In this document: piece after piece, positions 45,837 to 45,855 of the stretch
Layout: every line of letters starts with the position of its first letter
How positions within the stretch are numbered: the stretch's first letter is position 1
Virus record (IMG/VR): IMGVR_UViG_3300020129_000030
Location: 1-45,855 of that record
Reading direction: 5' to 3' (one strand)
Source of the DNA: a virus
Length of the DNA: 45,855 bases
Program-made: the position numbers and the translations under genes
Notes under the pieces: generated by a model
Database searches by the model: none
What the model was told of the DNA's origin: nothing
The model's input: only the letters and a program-made list of their open reading frames with translations

Positions 45837-45855
45837 GGGGTAAACGCTGATAGAC
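45837..45855 (+). promoter_or_regulatory. Phage RNA polymerase promoter (copy 4), cut by the window end
   Basis: GGGGTAAACGCTGATAGAC, identical to the first 19 bases of copy 1. The window begins with CCCGAAAGGACC, like the CCCGAAGGAAT that follows copy 1 at 10789. So the two window ends probably meet here, perhaps with about 8 bases missing (the GCACTACC part), and the promoter drives the replication operon from gene 16-231 on. Confidence 0.8.

Overview
The window looks like the complete, circularly opened genome of a T7-like podophage (Autographiviridae type) of a GC-rich Gram-negative bacterium. Evidence for the type is a single-subunit T7-type RNA polymerase, gp4-like primase-helicase, family A DNA polymerase, gp8-gp12-like head and tail genes, an ejectosome gene set and a gp19-like terminase, almost all on the + strand. 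A Gram-negative host follows from an i-spanin/o-spanin pair and Sec signal peptides. The genus and host cannot be named from sequence alone. The last bases (45837-45855) are the first part of a phage promoter and the first bases (1-15) look like its downstream flank, so the two ends probably adjoin and the map was opened just after the RNA polymerase gene.

Layout. 1-10.7 kb: small unknown genes, SSB (gp2.5), endonuclease I (gp3), primase-helicase (gp4), DNA polymerase (gp5), a lysis cassette (i-spanin with an embedded o-spanin, holin), 5'-3' exonuclease (gp6), an HExxH putative metallopeptidase, a dATP/dGTP diphosphohydrolase-like protein and a HAD 5'-nucleotidase. Most of these overlap by ATGA or GTGA. 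10.7-34 kb: a phage promoter, then portal, scaffold, a secreted protein, major capsid, terminator, tail tubular A and B, internal virion proteins (one gene split by an in-frame TGA and ending in a GH24 lysozyme domain), gp16-like protein, and two tail fibres with the same N-terminal domain. 34-36.8 kb: small membrane proteins and both terminase subunits.

36.8-43.3 kb is the accessory/early part. It starts with a promoter overlapping the terL stop codon and a cluster of AGGTGACACCT-type palindromes, followed by about 0.8 kb with little coding signal. A run of small genes is then separated by a repeated intergenic unit (TAGCGCA...TGCGCTA hairpin plus a conserved TTGRACTAACC start-associated sequence). 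After these come a MarR-like winged-helix protein, a tyrosine integrase and, just downstream, about 45 bp matching the 5' half of a tRNA-Leu(CAG): a likely attP. A promoter, a copy of the palindrome module and a GAAA-tetraloop hairpin then precede the RNA polymerase gene (43.4-45.8 kb).

Working together: host polymerase would read the small early genes and eventually the phage RNA polymerase. That enzyme would use four near-identical promoters (10762, 36757, 43244, 45837) for DNA metabolism, virion genes and its own gene. Integrase, attP and the MarR-like regulator suggest the phage can lysogenise, which is unusual for a T7-type phage. No free endolysin, DNA ligase or full tRNA gene was found.
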